Source of the DNA: Bicyclus anynana
Taxonomy: Eukaryota; Arthropoda; Insecta; Lepidoptera; Nymphalidae
Assembly: GCF_947172395.1 (NCBI RefSeq)
Contig: NC_069105.1
Span: forward strand, 4,836,001 to 4,900,000
Reading direction: 5' to 3'
Length of the DNA stretch: 64,000 nucleotides
Position numbers and translations under genes: made by a program. This document shows positions 1 to 12,953 of this stretch, in pieces (within the stretch, counting starts at the first letter, position 1; each line of letters opens with the position of its first letter). The notes beneath the pieces were generated by a model. It did no database searches. It saw only the letters and a program-made list of their open reading frames with translations, and was not told where the DNA came from.

Positions 1-115
1 CGACCTTGATCTTCATGGGCCGATTCATGTTTTTAAGGTTCCGTTAGACAGTTCCTTGGGACCTGCATTTTCATCTATTACATTATTGTATCTGTATGTT
101 GTTATGTTTAGCATA

Positions 116-245
116 AACACTCGAGAGGTCATGGGTTCGATCTCCGCCCGATTATAAACAATTGTCTTTACTCACTCCTAGTCCTACCGTACGAGTAATA
201 CAGTCTTTCAGGGATCGGGGATATTGGTAATAATATGGCTTAAAA
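116..245 (+). repeat. tRNA-derived SINE, family C, truncated
   Basis: GGTTCGATCTCCGCCCG is a B box; the following ACTCCTAGTCCTACCGTA and TAATATGGCT resemble the 3' part of a known lepidopteran SINE type. The 5' part is missing. Confidence 0.55.
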
Positions 246-867
246 AAATCAAAGAAGTGAGCATCATAGACACATGCGTAGCACCGCAGATTGTGTCGCG
301 GTGACGTCACATCACGTATATATTTGATTGTACGCAACGCATCACTTGCGTTGATGATGAGTCGACTCCTATAGCTCTACTCTGAGTCCATTAGGATTTT
401 TATCCGAATATTAAGAAAAGTTGAAATCATACCAACCAAATCTCGGACATTTACGTGAATGATTCAAATGATTTATACTTTTATTCAAATAATTTATTCT
501 TCATAAATCACTTCACTAGGTTACGAAATTGTAGATCAGAGTTCATCAGAATGTATTTTTTCTGAAGGTTGATTGTGAAAACTGCGATACGGAACCCTTA
601 CGCCGCGAGAGCGTCACGCCTGACCGCTGGTTATTACCACCTACATTTATTAGAACATTGTTAATGGTTATTTTTGGTCAGTGTTTTATATTTAAATTTT
701 GTATTTTAATTAAATAATTATGCTCATGAGTGCATAATTGACGTACTGGGATACCAATCTGCAGTTTTGCTAGTTAGTATTGCAACTGTCCGAGGTTTGC
801 CAACGTGTAATGAAAGTTTCTTATCATCGCCCGCATGACACACCCACTCGTAGTACTCGCGCACCTG

Positions 868-972
868 CTCGATGAAGGGAAATATCAAGCGGCTCAAAAC
901 CGTGTCGTGTGGAAGTCCTTAAAGGAGGCCTATATGTAGCAGTCCATCGTCTCATACTGATGACGATGATAT
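868..972 (+). pseudogene. RTE-type LINE, extreme C-terminus and 3' end
   Basis: The frame AAQNRVVWKSLKEAYM then a stop and QS resembles the terminal RTE motif ending in EAYVQQW. It is followed by a TGATGACGATGAT run, the usual lepidopteran RTE tail. Lies beyond kinesin exon 2. Confidence 0.55.
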
Positions 973-1221
973 ACTACATGTTCGTTCTAACTTTATGGAT
1001 AAATATTGACGACATCACACGCTTAATAATTATTGTAAACAGCAACTCGCTAGATTGAGAACCGTTACTCAGTTAAACTAAGTTTCTGAGTACTCATACT
1101 CAATCGAATTAAATTATGTACAGGTACGCCGTTTGGACATTACTGTTATTGTGGGTTACCATACGGATTGTGCACCTGCACGCCGACGGCCAAACCTTCA
1201 CTCGACATAACTCATACTCAC

Positions 1222-4200
1222 CATCTCATCGTAGATGGTCTGCGTGTCGGCCGTGCAGTCGTAGGCGGCGTCGTACGTGAACAGCTTGTCCTGCCCCTTG
1301 GGGTTGTGCACCTGCACCGCGCCGCGCTCCGCCCACACCTTCACCACCTGTGCACACCACACCGCCATTATCATCCTATTCTAGACCTCCCTCCTTATAA
1401 GAGAGGGATATGGAACCACCACGCTTCTCTAATGCGTTAGCGATCATGGTCAGATATTTCTGACAACGACCTGGACCGACGGTGAAGCTTCAAGGTGCTC
1501 TCCGGCTCTTGGCTGATAGTTTGCAATGAAAATTTCTTGGAAGCAAGAAAAACTCAGTGTTTCTTAGCCAACACCAGGATTCGAACCCAGATTCTTGTGA
1601 TAACGAGACAATTTACAACATATTATGTGACATTTTGTTCGAAAACTTGTTGCGATATTGTTGAACGACATTGGTAAAATTGTGAAAAAAAATTGCAAAG
1701 TCATGGATGCATTTATTAAGTACCTAAATTTATTATTTTCTGAAATAAAATACAAAAATTATAAAAAATACACTAAACATTCAGACTTATATTAAAACCC
1801 CATCACCGAGTTAGACTATTTACCATAGAGGAATTAGGTATAGGTCTGAGCTATTTACAGACGATAAATTAAAATTATGTTAGTATGGAAATTATTTAAA
1901 TATGTTATACATATACATTTTCTGCCATCACCAGAGACAAGTTAGGAAAACAAAGAACTTTGCAAAGATGGAATAATAGAGGGCTGTACTATGTAGACTT
2001 CCATATCACAAATTCTTGATGAGGTTGACTGCGCTTATTAATGAACGGTCTCAACGGGCTTTAAATCGGTAGAAGAAGAGTCCTCTTACCGATTTAAAGT
2101 AGAGTTGATCAGAACAGTTCTTGCGTCTCTTTGCGAGAGATCATGTTTGGTATTTGCCTATAGCATAGGCATTCTTACAGGCAAAAGGTACAGTCACATT
2201 CGAAAAAATATTACAAAACCAAAATTGTTTTGTCTGTACAGCGTCTTATAAAAGGTATTGTTTAATCAGTTCTGCATTGAAACATAACAGATTATCTGCA
2301 CGACTATCGATTACAATACATCGATATTAAATGGCAATTGTGATAACACCGCGCGGTAGGTACTATACCTACTCGTACACGGTAGCAGCCGGTTCGCGCG
2401 CAGTGTGATGCGGCGAGGTATACAACATGTAGGGTTGTCATCTCTCAAATCGTTCTTTCTTATTGCTGGACATATTTTATTTAAACTGACCGATGCAGGA
2501 TAAAGCTATAATTTTTTCGTCATCTCTATAGTTACATAGTTTTAGAATATTTTAAATTTCTATTTTATTTACCCCTAAAACACAGAGAGCCAGACGATCG
2601 CGGTGCGGTGCGCGAGGCGCACTGCCTGGTCTATTATTTCATGAAAATCTATTTATTCTCTACACATAGCTAGTGCGTTTAATATCTAACACCAGATAAG
2701 TAATTATTCTTTACAATATTGAAGTCTCGAGGAGTAAACAAACTATACAGTTTGCACAGTAGGAGCATAAAGTTTAGTTTAAATATAGATTGTGCACAAA
2801 CTGCATCGTTTCAATACCCCAATATATACCTGTAATTTTCGATTCAAATGAAAGCCCACCTGGACGCTACCCGGGCGCCTTCTAAACTAAGCCATTCGGC
2901 AAAAGCTGGACCGATGACAACCCTAGGTATAATCGATTTGTCGCATGATCGACATCTCCACGGAGCGTGAATAAACATCGATTAAGCGCCCGCTCGGATC
3001 TATGACGAACGGTAATTAGTGAAACGCTTCGTTTGTATAAACAGACTAATTTATAAAATCTCTATTTTGTCACTGTTACCTACAAACAAAACACCATTAT
3101 GTTACAGTTAATTACAAATATATGTATACAATTTTGAATTAACAATTTCTAATAATATAATATACTTAAATGACATCATTAAAATACTAAAAAAACCAAG
3201 TGATATTTTTATGAGTACTTACAGAAAACATTTTGTTATCCAACACCATGTTACCTACTCGTTAGAAATAATTACTCGTAAGGTTAGTTTACAACTTAAA
3301 CTATCGTGCGTGTTCGTATAATATACTAAAATAGAAAAACGGCTACATTCAAGTTATCAGGGTGTGCCCGAATATTTTCGAATCTACGGGGTTCATAGTT
3401 CCTACGTATTTTTTTTTTAATTGTTGTTTGCCGTATCTTTTTAACCGACTTTCAAAAAGCAGAAAGTTCTACGTTCGGCTATATATATGTTTTTTTTATG
3501 TATGTCCGGGGGAGACGGGGATCGATTCCATGACTTCTCTCATTGAGTCCGGCCCCTTAGCCGTGGCTACTGAGGCTTAATCTTTTAAAAATTCGTTTTT
3601 CTATTTCAGTATATTAGTCGTATATCCAAGGTTAATTGACGAGTACCTCTAAGTTTCCCTACGTCCGCGAATGACGTACAAATTCGTTGTCCGTGTCCAA
3701 TCAATAAGAAACGTAAAAACATAAATAATTTGCACGAATTTGCGCACCATTTGACCGCTGCGCTTTTCGCTTGACCTTCGCTTCACATGTTTACAAATAT
3801 CCTAAAAGTAACTGCGGTTTACGGAACCCATTATTCCGGTCTTTTACGAGTATAAATCCCTCGCACCAAATTACCGACCTTAATAATTATTCCAAGTATT
3901 ATTTTAACTCTGTTCAATTTGTGCAAATTTAAATAGTTTATTTAGCTGTGAACATAAAACAAACACACATAGTGGCCGGTACTGTGTATTATGTAAAAAT
4001 TTCGCATTTACTTATTTGTAACGAAGCGTGCGAATGGCGACATTTAACTAGGAAATGCATTAAAAATGGCGCCAATTTAGAATAGCGACTGCAGTTTTTA
4101 GTATGTACAACTAACTAACATAAATTTTTCAATAGACTTCTATTATTTATTTTAATTCACCTGCATCTAACATGATTATTTCGATGACAACAAAATTTAT

Positions 4201-7200
4201 TGTACATAATTATGGTGTAATCATACCGGGAGAATTCCGAGATGTGTAGATCCCCTCGTCAATGATACAACATTTACCGTTTATGCAAAAAAATACTCCT
4301 TCCAAAATGTTTTTATATACAACTGTTATTTTCTAAAGTTTAGTGGCTCTTACTACTAATTAGGCAGATATTAAAATTTTAAATGGTAGACATTTCTGTG
4401 TATATTACTCGACCGGGTTTTTTGAAAAAATTACGTATTTTATAGCACTTAGCATTTTGCTTAGCTATGATCAAAAAATAGTGATACGACCAGATATCAT
4501 AGTTTAATTATTTTGTTTAAGCCATTGTTTTTGGACAGGTAACTATTAGGTATACTACATGCACATTTATACAAAATTGGTGTCCTGTGAAAAGCCAAGA
4601 ATCTGTCATACTACTGAATGTCGTTCGAGTAATACACATCGAAATGTGGGGTTAGGTGTCCGTCCCGCGCCCGCCGTTAGTGCAGCCGACCGTGTCGTGT
4701 ACACCACACCTGTAGGGGGGCGTCCCCACTCTTACTGTCCGACGACTTGGCCGACAGTCGCTCGTACCACTTCTGCTCCGGCCGCGACTTCTCTCGCTTC
4801 TTCCCCTATTGCACACAATAGAAATACCCAAAACATTAATACATTTACACAGATATGAGGTATCCAAAGCACACAGCTGGCATTTGTACAAATCTTATGC
4901 CTAGACACTCAGATATGCATGACATGCACATCGCGACCAACACACTACGATTACAGTTGTATCCAGTAGCGAAGGCTGAAATTTTGTAATAGGTAACGAT
5001 CATGTGTTTTTTAGTAATGCGCGCAGGCGTTTATTGTAAAGATTGTAAAAATGCTAAGTTAATATTATAAGAGTAAAACCTATCTCGAGCGTATAAAATA
5101 AATTATATATAATATGAATATACATAATCAAGTTTGAGGTCAGTGAAAAAACTATCAAAATACGCGTACAATTTAGACACTTATTCCACTTCCACCATCC
5201 CTAAGCGTCCTGCAGATTTGACAGTAAACTTGATCGTGTGTAGCTGGCATAACGGCCAACAATTAGAGCGTCCATAGAGCGGGCTGGCGGCGCGTGCCCA
5301 CTATCAACACATCGCACCATGCGTGCAGCGTGCAGCGATAGCGCGGCGCCGTGTATGCAAATGTTACGCTCATTATACAATTTACGTACATCAACAGAAC
5401 GTGCGTCATCTTACCCACGGCAGGATTTTCTATATGGGCACGAGCACGATATAACTACATCGTTCGTTATCAACCCATATTCGGCTAACTGCTGAGCTCG
5501 AGTCTCCTCTCAAAATGAGAGGGGTTAGACCAATAGTCCACCACGCTGGCCCAATGCGGATCAGCAGACTTTACATACGCACAGAATTAAGAAAATTCTC
5601 TGGTATGCAGGTTTCCTCACGATGTTTTCGTTCACCGATTGTGTCACGTGATATGACTACATACTCAATAGTTAAAGGTGCTTTTTAAACAAAAGGTTAA
5701 ACAATAATTGTAAGAGCTAGTTCAGCCATATATACAGGATGCTCGGAAGTATTTCACATAACTCTGGGGTTATTTATATTCTTTACCAAAAATTAATTAA
5801 AAATGTTCAAGGAACATTTGTTCTAAAATCAATATTTTCGGGATTAATTTCTTTTGTTAATAAATCTTAAAATGTGTCCCTTTTACGCATCCTTATAATT
5901 ATGACGTAGCCAAGTTTTACGTATTTTAAAATGCAAGGATGGATAAAGGCGTGTGTTGCATGGATAGTCGGGATTATTTGAATTACTTTGTATGAAAACA
6001 TAAAAAGTTTCAATTTTTTCAGTTAAAAAAATATTAGTTATGCAGTTCGGCTCCTGTATGTGGACTCGTGAAGTTATGGGGAACGCTCCCGAGCACCCTG
6101 TATATTACATTAATGTAGATGTTAACATTATTATGACGGCCTCCGTGGCCCAGTCGCATGCGCGGTGGATTTACATGACGGAGGTCCTGGGTTTGATCCC
6201 CGGCTGGGCCGATTGAGGTTTTCTTAATTGGTCCAGGACCGACTGGTGGGAGGCTTTGGCCGTGGCTAGTTGGTTACCACCAGTGCTTATCGGCAATGGC
6301 GTTACGCCAAGAGATTTAGCGTTCCGGTACGAAGTCGAGTAGAAACCGAAAGGGGTGTGGATTTTCATCCTCCTGCAGGATTGTAGTCAAGGGTTGACTT
6401 AACAAGAATAAAAAAAAACAAAACATGAAACCAAGTGTATGTGCATTGAAATGTAAATATCAACATTTTAAAAGAAGGAACAATATAACTAAAATCCTTA
6501 CTTAAAATATTTTATTTCATTTATTTACTTATTATTTATTATGAATTTTTCAAAGTTTTTGTCTGTTTCACCAAATAGGTGTCCACGTGTGTACATGTTT
6601 CTGTGAGTGACTTAAAGCCAAATTAAATAGATCAACTGACTAATTTGTACATGATTTATTATAGTAAGGACTCAAACCCGTATTAGCTTCCTTCGATAAA
6701 TGGACGATCCAACACGAAAAATAATTCTATTAGAATCAGAAGTTCCTGAGATTATCGCGTTCAAACAAACAAACAGCTAATATAATGTAGGTATGAGAAT
6801 AGCCGAGACGTTCTAGCCCAGTGTATATGACCTCTGCCTCCGATTCCGGAGGGCATAGGTTCGAATCCGGTCCTGGGCATGCACCTCCAACTTTTCAGCT
6901 GTGTGCGTTTTAAGAAATTAAATATCACGTGTCTCAAACGGTGAAGGAAAACATCGTGAGGAAACCTGCACATCAGATAATATTCTTAATTCTCTGCGTG
7001 TGTGAAGTCTGCCAATCCGCATTGGGCCAGCGTGGTGGACTATTGGTCTAACCCCTCTCATTCTGAGAGGAGACTCAAGCTCAGCAGTGAGCTGAATATG
7101 GGTTGATAATCAAACGGTGAAGGAAAAACATCGGAAGAAATCTGGATACCAGAGAATTTTCTTATTGGACTATTGGCCTAACCCGTCTTATGAGGAGACT

Positions 7201-10200
7201 CGTGCTAAACAATGAGCCGAAATTTTGTGGGTTGATAGTGATGAACAAGAACTACAGTCGGAATCTCGGCGTCAACAAAACGATTTTCGGACCCCCTCGA
7301 TATGATACAGAGCAGATGAACGGCAATGAGTGTCGGTCGAACCAATTGAGGGGTCGTTGACCCCATCACGCGAGCGGAGTCGGGGCGGGATGTGTTTATC
7401 TGTTTTTTGTGTGTAATGAGTCAGTCGTTATACTCATTTGACTCGCTTTTGTAAAGTCCTTTTCATGAAAGAAGTTCCCCAGACCCGGCGCTTGTGTTAT
7501 GCTGTCAATTTTAGTTCAGGTTTTAGCCGCGGGTCTTCTTTCATGAAAAGGACTCTACTGTGAAATGTTTGACTTCAAGAAAGAACGCATCTTTTTTACG
7601 GTTTCCACAGGACATCGTACCATATCGCTAAATCGCTTGGCGGTACGTCTTTGCCGATAGGGCGGTAAGACCAATTAAGAAAAAAGCCTCAATCGGCTCA
7701 GCCAGGAATCGAACCCAGGCCCTCCGTCTCGTAAATCCACTGCACATATACCACTGCGCCACGGATTCCGTCGAAATTGCAGTTAAATTGGTGGTGCTGC
7801 ACACCCTGTAATTATTCTACTAACATCCGATAGTAGTTAATGAATTTAACACCCTAAGTCCGCCAACCCAACCCGCATTGAAGCAGCGTGGTGTCTCCAG
7901 CTCCATATCCCCTCTAGCTCTGTAGTGGGGGGGGGGGCGTTATAACAGGCTGACAATGCTGCCAGAATTCGGCCAACAGCAATACAAGGGAGACAATAGC
8001 TGAGTCAGCGGCGAGCGCGAGGATTGCAGCACGCGGCGCGGTGTAGTGTTGCGAATCGGGTAATGCTATATGATTGCGCGATGATCAGCCTCCGAGTTTC
8101 ACCGCTAAATCTACGAGTTACGACGCTACAAGGTCGCGCGGCCTTCGCTTTCGACTGACGTTCGAGTATTTCATCTGCTGTGGCCTGGGCTAAGTCTGCC
8201 AAAACGTTTACTTATATCTATCTTTTTAAAAGGGAATGCCCATTTCCGGTCCTAGCCTACCCTAACCACCCGGTAATTTATTTATATCTAACAAAGCCTG
8301 AGTTTTAGGACATTTTTTGAAAACTCATGAATGGTTGTTTCATGTTTTTCACAGAAATAAACAACGTTAAAAAATTAAAATAGCCTAAATTCCTCTTGCC
8401 CTCAAATAAGTCGTAAACAACAAGTTTACTAAGGATTATTCCAATTGACGGGGATCGAACCCGTGACCATCTGCGTTTAAACGGCGCTTTAACACGTATT
8501 AGCTATTGTGGAGTTTGAAATCAATTACAATTTTATCGTTTGAAATCGAGCCAATAGGTATAAAAGGTCTGCAGTTTTTGCACCATCTGTCACCCACATG
8601 AGCGGTCGATCACAAATGGACAAATCTCACGGCATTCTTTGATAGCAATGATAGCAATGTATGTGTGATAAAGTGGCGCGCGGATCACGAGGTCCAAGGT
8701 TCGAATCTTGGATTGGGCTGTGAGACATTGATTTTTCTTTCTTTTAAGTTTCAGTGTAAATTCTCAGCTTGGAGGTGGGAAGAGAAACTGATTTTTTCGC
8801 CTGGCGTGACAGGTCTAAGCTCCACATATCTCCTATAAGGAGGCTTGGCCCAGTACTTTCAGGGAGTAGTAGGCGTTAAATAGGGTGATAATTATAATAA
8901 TCACACTAATACATTAAAGGCGAATGTTTGTGTTTGTGTAAGTGTGTAAGTATGTTTGTTCCTCATAAGCGCTGCGGCTACTGAAATTTGGAATGATTTT
9001 ACTCTGGATTAACACGTAGGCTACTTTTCATCCCGGAAAAATCGATGGTTACCGCGGGATTTGTGAAAAACTGAATTCGACAGCGCCCGCTAGTTATAAA
9101 TAAAAGATAGGATAAGTTTTTGCACCATCTGGCGACCACATGACCGGTAGATCAGTAGCTATGCAGCAACGACACATTGCACGTGAAGAGAAATGGACAA
9201 AATGTCAACCAATAGCGGCGGAGTAGAGCCTTAATCTCCTTCATCCCAACTCAACGAAAGGGAGCGGTCTCGCTGATCTTGGTTGATAATTGACTATTGC
9301 TTTTCCACGAGGTAGTCGTTTGCTCTCACATAATACAGAAATGGATAAAATACGTCGGCATGAATTGATAGTAATGTATGTGGACACAAGCACGCAGCAA
9401 TGCGTTGTGCGTTGTGCAGTGCGTGCGGCGGGCGAGGATCTATGGCAGTATGCCTAAATACGGGCCGGCCCGGTATGGACAATACGGGTACTCGTACTCT
9501 CGGGGCTACTTGCGCGCGCCGAGATCACTTCTTGACCGACTTCCACAAATTGGCTTATATTATTGCACAGGAAAATACACAAATGAACACTACATAAATA
9601 TCCAGTCATACGTATTATCCTACTAATATTATAAAGGCGAAAGGTTTCGTGTAAGTATGTTTGTTACTACCGCCGCGACTACAGAACCTATTTCCCTGAA
9701 ATTTGGAATATTAGAGTTAGATCATAGGTACTCTGGATTAATATTATCGCAGGCATTGTCTAGTATTATTCACCATTAACAATCTATATTCGACTCACTG
9801 TTGATCACAAGTCTCCTGTCAGAATAAGAGCCATCAGGCCTTAGTTCACCACGCTGGTATACAATGCGGATTGGCAGACTTCACACACATAGAGAATTAA
9901 GAAAATGCACCTATACAGGTTTCCTCACGATGTTTTTCCTTCAGCGCTTGAGACGCGTGATGCCGCGGACCGGAAACAATGTTAAGCTTCATTATCAGCG
10001 TGTAACACAGGTTAAATTTTATCCTCATATTCCTACAGTAACGGGATGTGGATGATATTTAGAAAAAAGGAAAAAAAAATGTGTCAAAATGAGATTGATT
10101 GCAGCGCATAAACGCTGTGAAAACTACAAAGTCTGCGTTGATAATAGCATCATGCATGCATGTATTATGCAGCATCAAGCAAAATCTTTTATTGCATCAA

Positions 10201-12953
10201 CGAAATTTTATTTGTAGGGTAGCAAAGTGGGTAGATTACACATTTCTATTAATGTTTTTGATTTATTTACCTACATTATAATTTTATCTATATTAAGTAC
10301 TAATTGTTAGTTCGATTGCATTAAATAAATAGGCTTTGAAAGTAATGGAGCGATATGAAACATTCATACCATTATTATTTTTTTTTATTCTTTACAAGTT
10401 AGCCCTTGATTACAATAAGTGGTGATGCACTCTAAGATGGAAGCGGACTAACTTGTTAGGAGGAGGATGAAAATCCACACCCCCTTTCGGTTTCTACACG
10501 ACATCGTACCGGAACGCTAAATCGCTCGGCGGTACGTCTTTGTCGGTAGGGTGGTAACCAGCCACTGCCGAAGCCTCCCACCACCAGAAAACCTCAATCG
10601 GCCCAGGGGATTCTGGGGGATTCGGGGGGACACCGGGGATCGAACCCAGGAGCGGGACCTCAGTCTTGTAAATCCACCGCGCATACCACTGCGCCACATA
10701 GGCCGTCGAAAAATATATAAGCCTATGTTATCTTTTATGACCATATAAGCTATATTGTATCCCTGTACTCCTGTGTACACAGGCAAAGATGACTGATAAT
10801 GATTTTAAATCAATGTTGGCACTATTAGAGACCATAATACGAAGAATGTTACAGGATTCTTTTTGTCGCGAAAATTAAATCAGAAGGGGGTGAAATAGGG
10901 ATTGAAAGTTTGTATGGAAACTCCTTCATTTTTCGAGTTACATTTGTAAATATTGGTATGTGTGCCACCAGCAAAATAATTGAATTTAATTCATATGCAA
11001 AAATATGAATAGAAGGTGGTGAAATAGGGGTTTAAAGTTTACATCTAGTTTCACGCGCACGAAGTCGCGTGCGTCCGCCAGTTTCAAACAAATTGAGGAA
11101 TGGTACAGGACAGTTAGTTTAAAATTTTAAACATTGGGCAAATAAATGATAGCTATGAAAATGTATGTATCCATATATCCATGAATTAATTTGTTTATAT
11201 TGTTTGCTTTAAAGATTATAATGTGACACTTTCGATGATGCAATTTACACTAATCTATACTTTTATCAGTACTTCAGATAATATCTTACTTTATGATGTT
11301 ATACCCACTTTTTTATTATGTGCCTACTTTAAGTATATGTGAAAGTTTGTGTGTAAGATTTATGAATTAAATTTTCATACTGAACGATTTGAATAGAGCA
11401 TTAGAGTAAAATAGTTCATACATGAAAACAAAACAGGCACACATATCATAATAAATAATTGAATATATGTATATAGTTAATTAATATATTTACGAAATTT
11501 GTACCATAATGCTTAGTCTAAAGTCAACCTGCCTGTTATACTTATATAAAAAAATGTTCATACAGACAGACAACAATTTTATAATACTGTTCTTACAAGT
11601 ATTACCCACATTTTTTGCTAACTTTATTTAATGCATACAGACAATCAGTTTCTGTTCATTTATAATAATTAAACCACAAGTTTCATTTAAAGTAGGCACA
11701 TTTTATGGTACATTCTTATCTCACAAGTGCATAGCATAGCGCCTATCTTAGTGTATCATGTATTCATGATTCACTGAAGCAACACAGTCAAGCTGTTGTC
11801 AAACTCCTCACTGTTTCACTTTCAGCTTTACTGTGATTCAAACTTTACATATAGTGCAATATCAACAGACCTATACGATATGTTGTAACTTCTAACTCTG
11901 ATATCGCAACATACTAAACTCTTATGATAACCCTTGTGGGATTTGTTTTCTATACCATCAATATGTAGTATGGAAAACAAATACCATATACCTAATTCAG
12001 AAATGATTTTGGAAAGCAGATGTATGCTGCATACTATACCTGATTTGTATGTAATATATTCAAGTACAGTTCTGCTTAATTGAGTAACTGAATTATAATC
12101 TGGTATTTCAAGGACTTGCACTTAAGTTTGCAATTTTAAAAAATATTTATTGTTTTTATTAAAAATTCTACTGTCTACATTTTTTTGTGACTGCAATTCA
12201 ACATTTTGTTTAAAAAATCTTGTCAAGAAAATATCTTTTTACTGCTGCTTTAAAGCCAGGTTGGTTGACATTATTTTATGTTTCATTCTGAAAAACAGCA
12301 ATTCAACAAAATTTATTTTTATGTATGAGTATTTCCTTCATACCTACCGCTCAGTATAGTTCAGTGTATGATAACTAAATACAAGCTTGATTAATTGAAA
12401 AATCAATCAATCACTGTTTGTACACAAAAGAGGCTACAGTAATTAATAATGCACACGCACTGGAAGCGCAAGGGCGTTTCAAATAATTCACGAAGTATTA
12501 CTCGCCGCCACAGCTCCCACTCGCGTGAATCACGACCGAAAAGCGAATGCTTTACTTAGTCAGTAATTTAATAGTAATTCAGAACTTCACCTAATTTTAT
12601 CCTTCCTTGCACTTAATTGCGAAACAATGTTTTACAGGAAACTCGTTATAAAGTGGCGAATAATTCGCGGGAGCGCGGTGCGATAAAAATAAACTTGAAC
12701 GGAATTAGATTAAAGTAAAAATTACTAGTACGTTGCCAGTGGACCGGGCTCCAGCGACGGAAGGAGCACCAGTCGACGCACCAGCTCTGCGCAGCCCGGT
12801 GCGCTGAAGGCTGGACCCGATAGCAACAGAGTCAAAACAAGCGCTCACCTCGTCGAAGCCCTCGTTTTTCTCCCTGCTCGAGAGCGGCCTGCATCGCACC
12901 ACCACCTTGACACACTCGTTCAGAGCCGTCCGTGGTCGTGCCGACTTCTCCAT
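1222..12953 (-). CDS. Klp68D: Kinesin-2 motor subunit, Klp68D/KIF3B-like, first two coding exons (partial)
   Basis: Exon 1 is 12953-12849, 35 codons, starting MEKSARP and containing the kinesin first-strand motif VVVRCRPLSSREK; it ends at a GTGAGC donor. Exon 2 is 1347-1222, 42 codons, containing NPKGQDKLFTYDAAYD, between a CAG acceptor and a GTGAGT donor. Both boundaries are phase 0 and the join reads smoothly into the motor fold. FTYDAAYD is the form I know from insect Klp68D rather than KIF3A/Klp64D. The family is a plus-end-directed subunit of heterotrimeric kinesin-2, which drives anterograde intraflagellar and axonal transport. The P-loop and all later exons lie beyond the left edge. 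Intron 1 is about 11.5 kb and full of SINE and Helitron remains. A shorter start was not found; an in-frame ATG 48 bases upstream is possible but less family-like. Confidence 0.85.
1348..4709. other. AT-rich kinesin intron 1, little recognisable
   Basis: No supported exon. A hairpin CTTTAAATCGGTA...TACCGATTTAAAG lies at 2059-2099, and a short AACCGACTTTC-type repeat at 3437-3505. The remainder shows no structure I can name. Confidence 0.5.
4710..4805 (-). CDS. Candidate cassette exon inside kinesin intron 1
   Basis: This 96-base block is open for exactly 32 codons (core KKREKSRPEQKWYERLSAK). It is preceded by CAATAG and followed by a GTGTGG donor, so it would splice in phase 0 between the two kinesin exons. 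It is lysine, arginine and serine rich, and more GC rich than its surroundings. I do not recognise it in any kinesin; known kinesin-2 proteins join the flanking exons directly. It may be an optional insert near the motor N-terminus, an exon of a nested gene, or chance. Confidence 0.35.
5478..5680 (-). repeat. tRNA-derived SINE, family B
   Basis: Reverse copy of the element at 6795: CCAATGCGGATCAGCAGACTT, TTTCCTCACGATGTTTTC. Head part absent. Confidence 0.7.
6134..6419 (+). repeat. tRNA-derived SINE, family A, near full length
   Basis: Head GACGGCCTCCGTGGCCCAGT, B box GGTTTGATCCC, body with GAAACCGAAAGGGGTGTGG, A-rich tail. Best plus-strand copy of the family here. Confidence 0.85.
6795..7105 (+). 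repeat. tRNA-derived SINE, family B, near full length
   Basis: A-box region TTCTAGCCCAGTG, B box GGTTCGAATCC, body GAAGGAAAACATCGTGAGG, 3' end GCTGAATATGGGTTGATAAT. A second partial copy follows to about 7245. Confidence 0.8.
7455..7553. repeat. Short foldback element
   Basis: AAAGTCCTTTTCATGAAAGA and its inverse flank about 55 bases. Arms near-perfect over 20 bases. No reading frame. Confidence 0.6.
7588..7774 (-). repeat. tRNA-derived SINE, family A
   Basis: Reverse copy with the tRNA-like head at the right end (ACCACTGCGCCACGGA on the plus strand). Confidence 0.75.
8440..8515 (-). repeat. tRNA-like SINE head
   Basis: GGGGATCGAACCCGTGACC is an inverted B box. Only the head is visible. 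Confidence 0.4.
8655..8885 (+). repeat. tRNA-derived SINE, family D
   Basis: B box GGTTCGAATCTTGG after GTCCAAGG; body CCTGGCGTGACAGG and CTATAAGGAGGCTTGGCCC. A different body from families A-C. Confidence 0.6.
8901..9093 (+). mobile_element. Short Helitron
   Basis: Starts TCACACTAATACATTAAAGG and ends GCGCCCGCTAG. Internal part resembles the other Helitrons here. Confidence 0.6.
9618..9763 (+). mobile_element. Short Helitron
   Basis: Starts TCCTACTAATATTATAAAGG and ends GCATTGTCTAG; 146 bases, strongly deleted. Confidence 0.55.
9780..9970 (-). repeat. tRNA-derived SINE, family B
   Basis: CACCACGCTGG, AATGCGGATTGGCAGACTTC and TTTCCTCACGATGTTTTTCC are the inverse of the family body. Confidence 0.7.
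10378..10708 (-). repeat. tRNA-derived SINE, family A, near full length
   Basis: Tail at the left, head at the right (ACCACTGCGCCACATAGGCC). A G-rich variation lies at 10610-10640. Confidence 0.8.
10855..12700. other. Kinesin intron 1 and 5' part, few features
   Basis: A Helitron-like relic ends near 11085 (CACGAAGTCGCGTGCGTCCG). From 11090 to 12700 the sequence is AT rich without supported genes or repeats. Confidence 0.5.

Noticed and set aside
800..905. Minus-strand exon-like frame with RLIFPFIEQVREYYEW
   Set aside because: The plus strand of the same stretch continues into an RTE-type terminal motif, and no splice pair fits the kinesin gene.
6134..6230. Possible tRNA genes, here and at other A/B-box pairs
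   Set aside because: The cloverleaf cannot be completed, and the same SINE bodies follow the boxes in several copies.
12150..12359. Small frames in AT-rich sequence between 11.8 and 12.4 kb
   Set aside because: Low-complexity composition, no motif, no splice context.
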